Positions 10,241 through 18,849 of a stretch of 64,000 nucleotides of DNA are shown here, in pieces. The stretch spans positions 309,150 through 373,149 of the forward strand of contig NZ_CAJPUY010000004.1 of NCBI RefSeq assembly GCF_905397275.1. Reading direction: 5' to 3'. The notes under the pieces are model-generated. The model saw only the letters and a program-made list of their open reading frames with translations, searched no databases and was not told where the DNA came from. The DNA comes from Cupriavidus yeoncheonensis (lineage in GTDB: Bacteria > Pseudomonadota > Gammaproteobacteria > Burkholderiales > Burkholderiaceae). Both the position numbers and the translations under genes were made by a program. Position 1 is the stretch's first letter. Each line of letters starts with the position of its first letter.

Positions 10241-11101
10241 TCAGCGCACCTCGCCATAGATGCGGCGGGCGTCCGCGGCCGTGGCCAGCGGACGGCCCAG
10301 CGTCAGCCCGCCCTGCGCGGCCTGTGCCACCAGCGCTGCGTTGCCCGCGGCCAGGCTGCCGTCACGCAGGTACAGGTTGTTCTCGAAGCCCACGCGGACA
10401 TGGCCACCGAACGCCGCCGCGGCGGTCACGCAGGCATTCTCCTCGCGGCCGAATGCGCAGATGGACCACGGCAGGGTGCCGTCGGCCACCTGCAGGAACG
10501 GCAGCAAATCGCGCGGCGACGATACCTGTCCCGCGGAATAGCGCCCCAGCACATACAGCACCGACCACGCGCCGGGCGGGACCATGCCGCGTTCGCGCAT
10601 GGCTTGCCAGCGCTGCACATCCGCCGCGTCATACAGGATCACCTGCGTCATGATGCGCTCGCGCGCGAGCCAGCCGAGGAAATCCGCCAGCTCGGCCTCG
10701 CTCACGTCCGGGACCGCGATTTCGCGCAGGCCCACCGATACCGCCTCGGGCCGCAGCTCGCGCACCATCGCCATCTGCTGCGCGGCCTGGTACACGCCGG
10801 CGGCCTCGCTGGTGACCTGCACCAGCAAGGCATCGCCCACCGCCTGCCTGACCGTGGCCAGCGCCTCGCGGTAGGTCTGCGCATCGAGCGAATGGCGCCC
10901 CTGCGCATCGCGCACGTGCATGTGCATCATGGCCGCGCCGGCATCAAGGCAGGCCTTGGCGTCAGCCGCCAGTGCGGCGGCGGTAAGCGGTACCGCGGCG
11001 TGGTCGCTGGCGCGCTTGTAGGCGCCATTGGGCGCCACGGTGATGATCAGCGGCGAGCTCGCCAGCGGTTGCTGGGGCGGGGCCTGGGTTGCTTGCGTCA
11101 T
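10241..11101 (-). CDS. beta-keto acid cleavage enzyme (BKACE, DUF849)
   Basis: TIM-barrel zinc enzyme of 286 residues that condenses a beta-keto acid with acetyl-CoA to give acetoacetate and a CoA ester. Landmarks are the metal-binding His pair in AAMMHMHVRDAQGRHSLD, the VSVGLREIAVPD segment, AFGREENACVTAAAAFGGHVRVGFENNLY with the conserved Glu, and an N-terminal LIITVAPNGA strand. The ATG overlaps the stop of the upstream dehydrogenase gene (ATGA). The dehydrogenase probably makes the beta-keto acid that this enzyme cleaves, as in carnitine degradation, but the true substrate is unknown. Confidence 0.88.
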   Translation of the reverse strand: MTQATQAPPQQPLASSPLIITVAPNGAYKRASDHAAVPLTAAALAADAKACLDAGAAMMHMHVRDAQGRHSLDAQTYREALATVRQAVGDALLVQVTSEAAGVYQAAQQMAMVRELRPEAVSVGLREIAVPDVSEAELADFLGWLARERIMTQVILYDAADVQRWQAMRERGMVPPGAWSVLYVLGRYSAGQVSSPRDLLPFLQVADGTLPWSICAFGREENACVTAAAAFGGHVRVGFENNLYLRDGSLAAGNAALVAQAAQGGLTLGRPLATAADARRIYGEVR

Positions 11102-12090
11102 GGCTGGATCTCGGGCAGTTCGGGGGCAATCAGGTCAAGGCCGGCGCGCAGCAGCCGGTCATAGCGTGCGCGTTCGGCGGCAATGGTTTCGGGGGTCCAC
11201 GCATAGAAGCCTTCGCCGCGCTTCATGCCGTGGCGGCCGTCGGCCGCGCGCTCGCTCAGACAGCGCGCGGGATGGTCGTCATTGCAGAAGGTCGGGTACA
11301 TGGTAGCGCCGGCGGCGGCGTGCACGTCGATGCCGGCATGGTCGCGCTGCAGGACTGGCCCCACGGCCAGGAAGCGGAAGCCGAAGCCGAAGCGCACCGC
11401 GGCGTCCACGTCCTCGGCCGACGCAATGCCCCGGTCGATCAGGCTGAAGGCCTCGCGCGACAGCGCGTGCTGCAGCCGGTTGGCCAGGAAGCCGGGCAGG
11501 TCCTGGCGCACCTTGACCGGCACCATGCCGCAGCGGCGCATGAAGGCGATCAGTGCATCGGCACAGGCTTCGTCGCTGCCCGTGCCCATGACCACCTCGA
11601 CCAGCGGCACCAGGTGCGCCGGCATGAAAAAGTGCAGGCCCAGCATCCGCCCGCGCCCGGCAAGCCCGTCGCCGATGGCGCTGATCGGGAAACTGGAACT
11701 GTTGCTGGCCAGCACGGCGTCGGGGCGCGCCCGTGCGCACAGGTCCGCGAACAGCGCCTGCTTGAGTTCGAGCCGCTCGGGAATGCACTCGATCACCAGG
11801 TCCACCGAGGACCAGTCCACTGCGTCCAGGTCCGGCACCACGGCAAGCCGCTGCGCGCCTTCGGCGCGGCCGATCGCCGCCAGGTTGGCGGCCACGCGGC
11901 CGGGCAGCGCGCCGGCACGGCCGGCATCGGGCTCGATCACGGTGGTATGGCACATCGCCCGGGTCAGGACCACGGCGACATCGGCGCCCATGGTGCCGCC
12001 GCCGACCACGACGGCATGGGCAACGCCAGGGCGGTCAAGCGGGACGGGGGGGACGGAGGGGACGGGATTCTGCATAGCGTCGTTTGGCAT
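11098..12090 (-). CDS. 3-hydroxyacyl-CoA/carnitine-dehydrogenase-like NAD oxidoreductase
   Basis: Two-domain dehydrogenase of about 330 residues. The Rossmann fold has VVVGGGTMGADVAVVLTRA, IECIPERLELKQ and ASNSSSFPISAI. The C-terminal helical domain contains GFLANRLQHALSREAFSLIDRGIASAEDVDAAVRFGFGFRF. It oxidises a 3-hydroxy acid or acyl-CoA to the 3-keto form. The overlap with the BKACE gene and the divergent LysR gene suggest one catabolic unit. Three starts are possible (12108 GTG, 12090 ATG, 12075 ATG); none has a strong ribosome-binding site. Length resembles L-carnitine dehydrogenases, which motivates but does not prove that alternative. Confidence 0.8.
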   Translation of the reverse strand: MPNDAMQNPVPSVPPVPLDRPGVAHAVVVGGGTMGADVAVVLTRAMCHTTVIEPDAGRAGALPGRVAANLAAIGRAEGAQRLAVVPDLDAVDWSSVDLVIECIPERLELKQALFADLCARARPDAVLASNSSSFPISAIGDGLAGRGRMLGLHFFMPAHLVPLVEVVMGTGSDEACADALIAFMRRCGMVPVKVRQDLPGFLANRLQHALSREAFSLIDRGIASAEDVDAAVRFGFGFRFLAVGPVLQRDHAGIDVHAAAGATMYPTFCNDDHPARCLSERAADGRHGMKRGEGFYAWTPETIAAERARYDRLLRAGLDLIAPELPEIQP

Positions 12091-12158
12091 GGCGAAGGCG
12101 GCAGGCACGCTTGGCCACCGCCGGAATTGGGGAATGGCAGCAGTGTAGAGAAGCCGCT

Positions 12159-12211
12159 TTGATTGATGAAGTCGATTCTATGGATAAAATGATCTGAATT
12201 CGAGATCAATC
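12159..12211. promoter_or_regulatory. candidate LysR operator, BKACE operon / LysR
   Basis: The divergent intergenic region holds a perfect 7-bp inverted repeat GATTGAT (12161-12167) and ATCAATC (12205-12211). It also has the words TTGATTGATGAA (12159-12170) and TTCGAGATCA (12199-12208), both of which recur in the 20.7-kb intergenic region. Confidence 0.45.
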
Positions 12212-12234
12212 ATCCGGCCCGGAACCGAGCCGGG

Positions 12235-13188
12235 ATGCCATCGCCCATGAAGATCAACCTGTCGATGCGTGACATCGAGACCACGCTCGTACTCGGCCGC
12301 ACGCTGAACTTCCGTCAGGCGGCCACCCAGCTGCACCTGTCGCAATCGGCGCTCTCCACCCAGATCCTGCGGATCGAGGAATCACTCGGCGTGCGCCTGT
12401 TCGACCGCACCACGCGCACGGTGCGGCTGACCGCGGCCGGCCAGGTCTTCATGCAGCAGGCCGCGCTGCTGCAGGCGGCCTTCCGTGGCGCGATCGATGC
12501 GGTCACGGGCATTGCCAGCGCCGAACGCGGCCAGGTGGCCGTAGCGGCGCTGCCATCGCTGGCGGCGCGCATGCTGCCGCGCGTGCTGATGGACTACCAC
12601 CGCGCCCGCCCCGAGGTGGCGCTGAAGGTGTTCGATACGCTGTCCGGCCCCGCCTTCGACCTGGTGCGCTCGGGCGATGTCGACTTCGCGCTGACCGCCG
12701 CCGATCCGCAGCAGGCCGACCTGCACTATGAACCCCTGCTGTCCGACCGCTTCGTACTGCTGATTCCGGCCGCGCATCCGCTGGCGCGCAGCACGGGCCC
12801 GCTGCGCTGGGCCGACACCGCCAGCGCGCCGCATGTGTCGATGACGCACCCGAGCAGCGTGCGCCAGTATGCCGAGTGGGCCTTCCTGCAGAACCGCATC
12901 CGCTTCCAGCCGGTGTTCGAGGCCGAGCACCTGGCCACCATCGCCGCCATGGTCGAATGCGGCTTCGGCGTGGCGGCGCTGCCGGAGATCGCCGCGGGCA
13001 CGGTGCGCCAGCCGGGCATCGTCGAGCGGCTGCTGACGGGGCCGGTGACAGAGCGTTCGATCGGGCTGGTCACGCCCCGCAACCGCAGCCTGTCGCCCGC
13101 CGCGGCGGAACTGGCCGACGCCGTGCGCGTGCATCTTTCCCAGTTCCGCGGCCAGCCCGAAGCGGCCAGCGCAGGGGTGGATGCATGA
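12235..13188 (+). CDS. LysR-family transcriptional regulator
   Basis: Regulator of 317 residues with N-terminal HTH (LGRTLNFRQAATQLHLSQSALSTQILRIEESLGVRLFDRTTRTVRLTAAG) and an effector-binding domain (VAVAALPSLAARMLPRVLMDYHRARPEVALKVFD). The ATG at 12235 or the ATG four codons later (12247) could start it. It is divergent from the dehydrogenase/BKACE pair, so it likely controls that pair and itself. Its stop overlaps the ATG of the antiporter gene (ATGA), so the two are co-translated although functionally unrelated as far as can be seen. Confidence 0.9.
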   Translation: MPSPMKINLSMRDIETTLVLGRTLNFRQAATQLHLSQSALSTQILRIEESLGVRLFDRTTRTVRLTAAGQVFMQQAALLQAAFRGAIDAVTGIASAERGQVAVAALPSLAARMLPRVLMDYHRARPEVALKVFDTLSGPAFDLVRSGDVDFALTAADPQQADLHYEPLLSDRFVLLIPAAHPLARSTGPLRWADTASAPHVSMTHPSSVRQYAEWAFLQNRIRFQPVFEAEHLATIAAMVECGFGVAALPEIAAGTVRQPGIVERLLTGPVTERSIGLVTPRNRSLSPAAAELADAVRVHLSQFRGQPEAASAGVDA

Positions 13189-15359
13189 GCATCCTCGTCG
13201 ACGTCCTGGTGCTGGCCGGCATCCTGCTGGCGATCGTGGCCGTGGTGCAGGTCGCCGCCGCGCGTCTCGTGCTGCCGGAATCGACGCTGCTGTCGGCCAT
13301 CGGCATCGCCATTGGCGCGGGCTACGTGGCGATCGATGCCGCGCATCCGGAGTTCGCGCGGCACTTCCTGCATCCGCTGATCGACCCTGAACTACCACCG
13401 GAGGCCTACCTGTGGATCTTCCTGCCGCCGCTGCTGTTCCACGCCGCGCTGACCGCCGACGTGCGCAGCATGCTGCCCGACGCGGGGCCGATCCTGCTGC
13501 TGGCCGTGGTCGCCGTGATCGTCGCCACGGGCGTGATCGGCCTTGCCACCGCTGCCGCGAGCGGCATGCCGCTGGCCGCCTGCCTGCTGCTCGGGGCCGT
13601 GGTGGCCACCACCGACCCCGCGGCGGTCATTGCAATCTTCCGTGACGTGGGCGCGCCGGCGCGCTTGATCCGCCTGGTCGAGGGCGAGAGCCTGCTGAAC
13701 GACGCCGCGGCCATCGCCATCGTCGGCGTACTGGTAGCCATGCTCACGGGCCACGGCGCGCAGGCCACGCTGGGCGCCGGCGTGCGCGAGCTGGCGTGGT
13801 CGTTCGTCGGCGGCGTGCTGTGCGGCACGCTGGCCGGCCGGCTGGTGGCCGAGGTGCTGCCACGCCTGTCGGGACTGGCCATGGCCGAGAGCGCGCTGAC
13901 GCTGGCGCTGCCCTACCCGCTGTACCTGCTGGCCGACCAGCTGCTCGACGTGTCCGGCGTGGTGGCCGTGGTCTGTGCCGGCCTGATGGTGAGCGCGCTC
14001 GGCCCGACACGCCTGACGCCCGCCAACTGGCGGCACCTGCGCATGATCTGGGAACAGTTCGCGGGCATCGCGGGCGCCGTGGTCTTCCTGCTGGCCGCGG
14101 TACGCGTGCCGTCGCTGCTGGCCGGCGTCTCGGTCCATCACGGCTGGCTGCTGCTGGTGCTGGTGGTGGCCGCGCTGGCGGCACGATTGCTGACGTTGTT
14201 CGGCCTGTTGCCCGTGCTGTCGTGGCTGCGGCTGAGCGCGCCGATCAACGGCGCGTTCAAGCTGGCCATCGCATGGGGCGGCCTGCGCGGGGCGGTCACG
14301 CTGGTGCTTGCGCTCGGCATCGCCGAGAACACCGCGCTGCCGCACCCGGTGCGCCACTTCGTTGCGATCCTGGCCACCGGCTTCGTGCTGGTCAGCCTGC
14401 TGCTGAACGGCACCACGCTGCGCTGGCTGATCCACCGGCTTGGCCTGAACCAGCTTTCGCCGCAGGAGCGCGCGCTGCAGCAGCAGGCGATCCGCCTGTC
14501 GACCGAGGAGGTCGAGGCCATGCTGGGCCGCGTGGCCGACACCTTCGACCTGCCGCCGGCCGCCGCGCGCGAGGTCGCCCAGCACTACCGGCGCGGCATC
14601 GAACTGGGCTCGGCGGAGTTCGACTTCGACCGCGCGCTGTCCGAGCGCGACCGCCTGACCATCGGCCTGGTCACGCTGGCGACGCGCGAACGCGAGCTGA
14701 TTCCCGAGTACGGCGACGGCGTGATCTCGGTGGCCAACCTGGACGCCATGATGCGCAACACCTCGCACATGATCGACGCCGCGCGCGAGCAGGGCCGCAT
14801 CGGCTACAACCGCGCGGCGCGGGCCATCCTGCAGTACCACCTGGGCTACCGGATCGCGCTCTTCCTGCACAAGTGGCTGGGCCTGGACCGGCCGCTGGCG
14901 CGCGCGCTGGCCGACCGCTTCGAGCTGCTGATCTGCCGGCAGACCGTGCTGGACCGCCTGCGCCGCTACAACCGCTCGCTCCTCACGCCGGTGTTTGGCG
15001 CGCGCATGACCACGGTGCTGGACGGCGTGCTGGAAGAGCGCTTTCACTCGGCCGGCGAGGGACTGGCGCAGATGCGCGAGCAGTTCGGCGACTACACGGT
15101 GGCGCTGGAGCGGCGCCTGCTGATGCTGTTCGCGCTGCGCAAGGGACAACACTCGCTGGCGTCCATGCGCGAGGAAGCCGTGATCTCCAAGCAGGCGTTC
15201 AACCAGATCGAGCAGATCATGCAGCACGCGTGGCAGGCCAACCTGGTGCGCCCGCCCCTGAGCGCGGGTTCCGACCGCTGGGCAAGCTGGCGCAAAGCGC
15301 GCCAGGCGGACGCGAACGCCGCGCCGGAGTCGGCACCGGGATCCCGTCCGAACGAATAG
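13185..15359 (+). CDS. CPA1-family Na+(K+)/H+ antiporter
   Basis: Inner-membrane antiporter of 724 residues. About 12 membrane segments occupy residues 1-420, with the family motif GAVVATTDPAAVIAIFRDVGAPARLIRLVEGESLLNDAAAI, which holds the conserved Asp and the EGESLLND signature. A cytoplasmic C-terminal domain of about 290 residues follows; it is largely helical (EERFHSAGEGLAQMREQFGDYTVALERRLLML) and could be regulatory. The start overlaps the LysR stop. The protein exchanges monovalent cations for protons in pH or salt homeostasis. The long cytoplasmic tail makes it larger than minimal NhaP-type proteins. Confidence 0.9.
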   Translation: MSILVDVLVLAGILLAIVAVVQVAAARLVLPESTLLSAIGIAIGAGYVAIDAAHPEFARHFLHPLIDPELPPEAYLWIFLPPLLFHAALTADVRSMLPDAGPILLLAVVAVIVATGVIGLATAAASGMPLAACLLLGAVVATTDPAAVIAIFRDVGAPARLIRLVEGESLLNDAAAIAIVGVLVAMLTGHGAQATLGAGVRELAWSFVGGVLCGTLAGRLVAEVLPRLSGLAMAESALTLALPYPLYLLADQLLDVSGVVAVVCAGLMVSALGPTRLTPANWRHLRMIWEQFAGIAGAVVFLLAAVRVPSLLAGVSVHHGWLLLVLVVAALAARLLTLFGLLPVLSWLRLSAPINGAFKLAIAWGGLRGAVTLVLALGIAENTALPHPVRHFVAILATGFVLVSLLLNGTTLRWLIHRLGLNQLSPQERALQQQAIRLSTEEVEAMLGRVADTFDLPPAAAREVAQHYRRGIELGSAEFDFDRALSERDRLTIGLVTLATRERELIPEYGDGVISVANLDAMMRNTSHMIDAAREQGRIGYNRAARAILQYHLGYRIALFLHKWLGLDRPLARALADRFELLICRQTVLDRLRRYNRSLLTPVFGARMTTVLDGVLEERFHSAGEGLAQMREQFGDYTVALERRLLMLFALRKGQHSLASMREEAVISKQAFNQIEQIMQHAWQANLVRPPLSAGSDRWASWRKARQADANAAPESAPGSRPNE

Positions 15360-15374
15360 CGGGCTGCGCGACGT

Positions 15375-15438
15375 GCCGTATTGCCAGCCGTATTGCCAGC
15401 CGTATTGCCAGCCGTATTACCTGCCGTATTACCCGCCG
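15375..15438. repeat. five tandem 12-bp units between convergent genes
   Basis: Three identical GCCGTATTGCCA units are followed by GCCGTATTACCT and GCCGTATTACCC and a partial unit. The array starts 16 bp after the antiporter stop. It overlaps the last codon and stop of the minus-strand membrane protein: the TTA at 15429-15431 is its TAA stop. Confidence 0.92.
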
Positions 15439-15632
15439 CAACCCGCGCGGAACAGCGTGCCGTCGACGCGTGCCTGCATCCACGCGGAAAGATCGACCAG
15501 GCAGAGCAGCGCGGCCAGCAAGGCAATACCGGACCACGCGGCCGCACGTCCGGCGCGGCTGCCGGCACCGGGGACCGTCAGGACCAGCGGAAGCAGGCAG
15601 GCTCCGATGAACACGCAGCGGATTGCCAGCAT
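15429..15632 (-). CDS. small two-helix membrane protein
   Basis: Protein of 67 residues with two hydrophobic helices (MLAIRCVFIGACLLPLVLTV and AWSGIALLAALLCLVDLSAWM) and a short Gly/Cys tail (FRAGCGG). It starts 18 bp after the stop of the MFS gene on the same strand, so it is probably co-transcribed with it. The family is not recognised. The stop codon lies inside the 12-bp tandem repeat, so slippage there could change the C-terminus. Confidence 0.5.
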   Translation of the reverse strand: MLAIRCVFIGACLLPLVLTVPGAGSRAGRAAAWSGIALLAALLCLVDLSAWMQARVDGTLFRAGCGG

Positions 15633-15649
15633 GCGTCGCTCCGCCGGGG

Positions 15650-16882
15650 TCAGGCCTGCGCGCCCGCACCGGCATGCGCGGCGGGCGGCAAGCTGGCACC
15701 GCGGCGCAAACCCAGCCAAGAGCAGACGGCCGCAAAGCCGGTCACCAGGCCGAGCGCGACGATGGTCTGCACGTAGTTGCCGGTGGATTCGAACGAACGC
15801 GCCCCAAGCTGCACGGTCAGGAATGCGCCGACCTGGTGGACCAGGAACAGCAGCCCGAACACCCTGCCCTTGACCTGGCTGCCGTAGCGCTCGAAGCAGA
15901 ACATCGACGTCAGGATGACCGTGCCCAGGTAGCTGCTGCCGAACAGCAGCGCAAACGGCAGCACGCCCGCCTGCGGCACCAGCAGCAACAGCATCGCCGC
16001 GCAGCGCATGGCGTAGAAGCCGGCCAGCAGGCGGTGCTTGTCGAAGCGCAGCGCCAGCGCGCCTGAGGCGATGCCGCTCACCAGTTCCAGCACCCCGAGC
16101 GCGCTCAGCGCGTAACCCATTTCCAGGCGCGGCACGCCACGGTCCTGCCAGTGCGCCAGCAGGTGCACGTCGATGAAGGCCATGGTCGCGCCGCAGCCGA
16201 AGAACCCGGCGGCCAGCACGTAGAACACCGGATCACGCCGCACGATCGCCCATGCCGAGGCCTGCACCTGCGCCACGGCAGCCCCGGGCGCGGGCGGCTC
16301 CCAGCGCGACAGCAGCCATAGCGTGGCGGCCACCGGCAGCGCGAAGACCAGGCCAACGGCGCCGAACACCGTGGTCCACGCCGCCTGCGGCTGCAGCCAG
16401 ATCCAGAACGGCGACAGCACGATAAAGCCGATCGCCGTGCCGTTCGTGACGACGGCATAGGCCAGCCCTTTCCTGCGCGCCTCGAACAGGCGGTCCACCA
16501 GCACGCCCATCGGCACGAAGGTCATCGCCGCGAGCCCGAATGCGCCGACGATGCCGAACGCCAGGCTGAACCAGACCAGCGACTGGTGCCAACACGCCGC
16601 ACTGGCATAGGCCAGGCCCGCCGCCAGCGCCCCGATCGCCGCGGTGCGCAATGGCCCCACCCTGTCGCTCAGCGCGCCCACCACGGGCGACATGAGGCCC
16701 GTGGCCAGCATGAACAGTCCGCCCGACCACGCGAACTGCGCGCGCCCCTGGCCGAAGTGCGTGGCAAGCTGCACGAAGTAGACCTGGTAGACGCCCTTGA
16801 CGGCGGTCGACGCAAACATCACGGCAAAGCCGGTGGCGACGAGCAGCAGCGTGACGGCGCGGGAAACCCGGACGGTCGTCAT
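15650..16882 (-). CDS. MFS transporter, monocarboxylate/OFA-like
   Basis: Inner-membrane permease of 410 residues with 12 predicted helices. The cytoplasmic loop motif after TM2 is GALSDRVGPLRTAAIG, and the central loop is short. The sequence resembles oxalate/formate and monocarboxylate porters, but substrate cannot be assigned. The ATG at 16882 (MTTVRVSRAVTLLLV) is chosen; the frame extends upstream without membrane or signal character. The gene is divergent from the GlxA-type regulator at 17167, which is a likely regulator. Confidence 0.82.
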   Translation of the reverse strand: MTTVRVSRAVTLLLVATGFAVMFASTAVKGVYQVYFVQLATHFGQGRAQFAWSGGLFMLATGLMSPVVGALSDRVGPLRTAAIGALAAGLAYASAACWHQSLVWFSLAFGIVGAFGLAAMTFVPMGVLVDRLFEARRKGLAYAVVTNGTAIGFIVLSPFWIWLQPQAAWTTVFGAVGLVFALPVAATLWLLSRWEPPAPGAAVAQVQASAWAIVRRDPVFYVLAAGFFGCGATMAFIDVHLLAHWQDRGVPRLEMGYALSALGVLELVSGIASGALALRFDKHRLLAGFYAMRCAAMLLLLVPQAGVLPFALLFGSSYLGTVILTSMFCFERYGSQVKGRVFGLLFLVHQVGAFLTVQLGARSFESTGNYVQTIVALGLVTGFAAVCSWLGLRRGASLPPAAHAGAGAQA

Positions 16883-17166
16883 GTCAGCGGCTCCGGGGGC
16901 AAGCCGGCAGTCCCGGCGCGGGGAAATGGCAAGGCAGCATGGCATCGGTCTCCGGATAGCACGCGGCGCGGCGGTTACCGGGCGGCGGACAGTGAGTAAT
17001 GATTCGATGCTATGGCATGCGGCGGCCCCCCGCCAGCAACGGACCCGCCATCCATGGCAAATTTTCGGCCATCCTGATATTCGAGTCTGAAGGCACATGG
17101 ACGCGATAAACTTGCACCTGTGGCAATATTTAGACTGACCGCATCGAGGCCACGACTATCCCACCC

Positions 17167-18132
17167 ATGCGAACCGCCTATTTCCTCATGCTGCCCGGCA
17201 TCCACATGCTGGACCTGGCCGGGCCGCTGCAGATCCTTGCAACGGTTGCCGAACTTGGCATCGGCAAGCTGGCCGTGCGCTGCGTGGGACCGCATTCGAG
17301 CGTGCAGGCGTTCCAGGGTATCGAACTCGGCCGGGTCGGGCCATTGCCGGCGCGGCTGCTTCCGGGCGATCTGGTGCTGGCCATCGGCAGCAAGATGACG
17401 GACACGCTGACCCGCTCGCCGGCATGGCGTGATACGGCAGACTGGCTGCGCGGCGTGGCAGCCTGCGCGCGGGAAAGACCTACCATTGCCGCCGTCTGCA
17501 CGGGTGCCTACCTGCTCGGCGACGCCGGCCTGCTGGACGGGCGGCTCTGCACCACGCACTACGCCCACGTCGGCAGGTTGCGCGCACGGCATCCGGGCGC
17601 ATCGGTGGTCGACAACCGCATCTTCGTCAGCGACGGCAATATCTGGACTTCGGCAGGCGTCGCCTCGGGCATCGACATGGCCTTGCAGCTCGTGGCCGAT
17701 GTGTTCGGCGACGAGGCCGCGATCCGCGTGGCGCGCGAGAACGTCGTGCCCTTCCGGCGCTTCGGCAGCGATCCGGAGCTCGATTCGAAATTCCGCTCGC
17801 GCTCGCACGGCAATGCGCTGGTCCATGCGGTGCAGGACGCCATCTCCACGGACCTGGCCGCCAGCGTGTCCGATCCGTCTTTTGCCGGGACCTTCGCCAC
17901 CAGCGTCAGGCACCTGTCGCGTGTGTTTGCCAGGGAAACCGGGCTGACGCCCAAGCAGTACCAGCTTGCGCTGCGCATGGACAAGGCCCGCAGGCTGCTG
18001 GAGGCGTCTTCGCTGCCGATCGACGAGATTGCCGGGCAATGCGGCTTCGCGAGCGTGCAGGCCTTCCGTTCCTGCTGGAACAAGGCCCAGCCGATGACTC
18101 CCGGGGAGTTCCGGCACGCGCACCGGGACTAG
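17167..18132 (+). CDS. GlxA-type regulator (DJ-1/PfpI domain plus AraC HTH)
   Basis: Regulator of 321 residues. Residues 1-180 form a DJ-1/PfpI-like domain with the nucleophile-elbow region AAVCTGAYLLGDAGLLDGR and TTHYAHVGRLRARHPGASVVDNRIFVSDGNIWTSAGVASGIDMAL. Residues 220-320 form an AraC double HTH (SFAGTFATSVRHLSRVFARETGLTPKQYQLALRMDKARRLLE and IDEIAGQCGFASVQAFRSCWNK). It is divergent from the MFS gene, which it may regulate. Related proteins control catabolic operons, but the ligand is unknown. Confidence 0.9.
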   Translation: MRTAYFLMLPGIHMLDLAGPLQILATVAELGIGKLAVRCVGPHSSVQAFQGIELGRVGPLPARLLPGDLVLAIGSKMTDTLTRSPAWRDTADWLRGVAACARERPTIAAVCTGAYLLGDAGLLDGRLCTTHYAHVGRLRARHPGASVVDNRIFVSDGNIWTSAGVASGIDMALQLVADVFGDEAAIRVARENVVPFRRFGSDPELDSKFRSRSHGNALVHAVQDAISTDLAASVSDPSFAGTFATSVRHLSRVFARETGLTPKQYQLALRMDKARRLLEASSLPIDEIAGQCGFASVQAFRSCWNKAQPMTPGEFRHAHRD

Positions 18133-18165
18133 CGTCGCCGCGCCCCGGGAGCGGGACTAACCGGA

Positions 18166-18846
18166 CTACTGCCCGCGCGCCTTTTGCGCCGCCAGGTAGG
18201 CATCGCGCGACGGCAGCAGGTGCCGCCGGCACAGCGCCACCAGGTCGTCGCGCCGCCCTTCGCGCAGCGCTTCAATCATGGACCAGTGCTCCTGCCGCGC
18301 GCGTTCGCGGTACGCGGCCGCGGCCAGCGTGCCGAAGCGGATCGGGTGGGTGCGCCGCGCGTATTCGCCGATCGCCTGCTGCAGCACGGCGTTGTCGGAC
18401 AGCGCGAACAGTTCGCGGTGGAATGCCTGGTTGATGCGGAACACGGCGCGCGGGTCGTCGGCCGCCACGGCGGCATCGTGGCGCTGCTGCACGTCGATCA
18501 GCGCCTGCAGGCGCCGCGGCGGCACCGGCATGGCGATCAGCGCCGCCGCATGGCATTCCAGCACCTCGCGCAGTGCGTAGAGCTCCACCACCTCATGCGC
18601 GTCGAAAGCGCGCACCACCGCGCCGACATTGCGCCGGCGCTCCACCACGCCCATCAGCTCCAGCTCTGCCAGCGCCTGCCGGACCACGTGGCGCTTCAGG
18701 CCGAAACGTGCCATCAGCGCGTCTTCCGTCAGACGCTCGCGCGGGTGCAGGCGGCCGAAGACGATGTCTTCCTCCAGCGTCGCGACGACCTGCTGCATCG
18801 CGTCGCCGCCGTCGATGGCAGTGACCGTCGCTGTGGTGGCGCCCAT
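18166..18846 (-). CDS. GntR-family (FCD) transcriptional regulator
   Basis: Regulator of 226 residues with an N-terminal winged helix (LEEDIVFGRLHPRERLTEDALMARFGLKRHVVRQALAELELMGVVERRRNVGAVV) and an all-helical FCD ligand-binding domain (ALREVLECHAAALIAMPVPPRRLQALIDVQQRHD and RINQAFHRELFALSDN). The ATG lies 3 bp after the stop of the dehydratase gene, indicating co-transcription. It presumably represses the dehydratase operon and responds to a sugar-acid-type metabolite. Confidence 0.9.
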   Translation of the reverse strand: MGATTATVTAIDGGDAMQQVVATLEEDIVFGRLHPRERLTEDALMARFGLKRHVVRQALAELELMGVVERRRNVGAVVRAFDAHEVVELYALREVLECHAAALIAMPVPPRRLQALIDVQQRHDAAVAADDPRAVFRINQAFHRELFALSDNAVLQQAIGEYARRTHPIRFGTLAAAAYRERARQEHWSMIEALREGRRDDLVALCRRHLLPSRDAYLAAQKARGQ

Positions 18847-18849
18847 GGC

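Noticed and set aside
12876..13184. Upstream extension of the antiporter frame
   Set aside because: Overlaps the LysR gene and lacks membrane character; the ATG at 13185 overlapping the LysR stop is the natural start.
15375..15438. CRISPR-like array
   Set aside because: Units are 12 bp and contiguous with no spacers; it is a simple tandem repeat.
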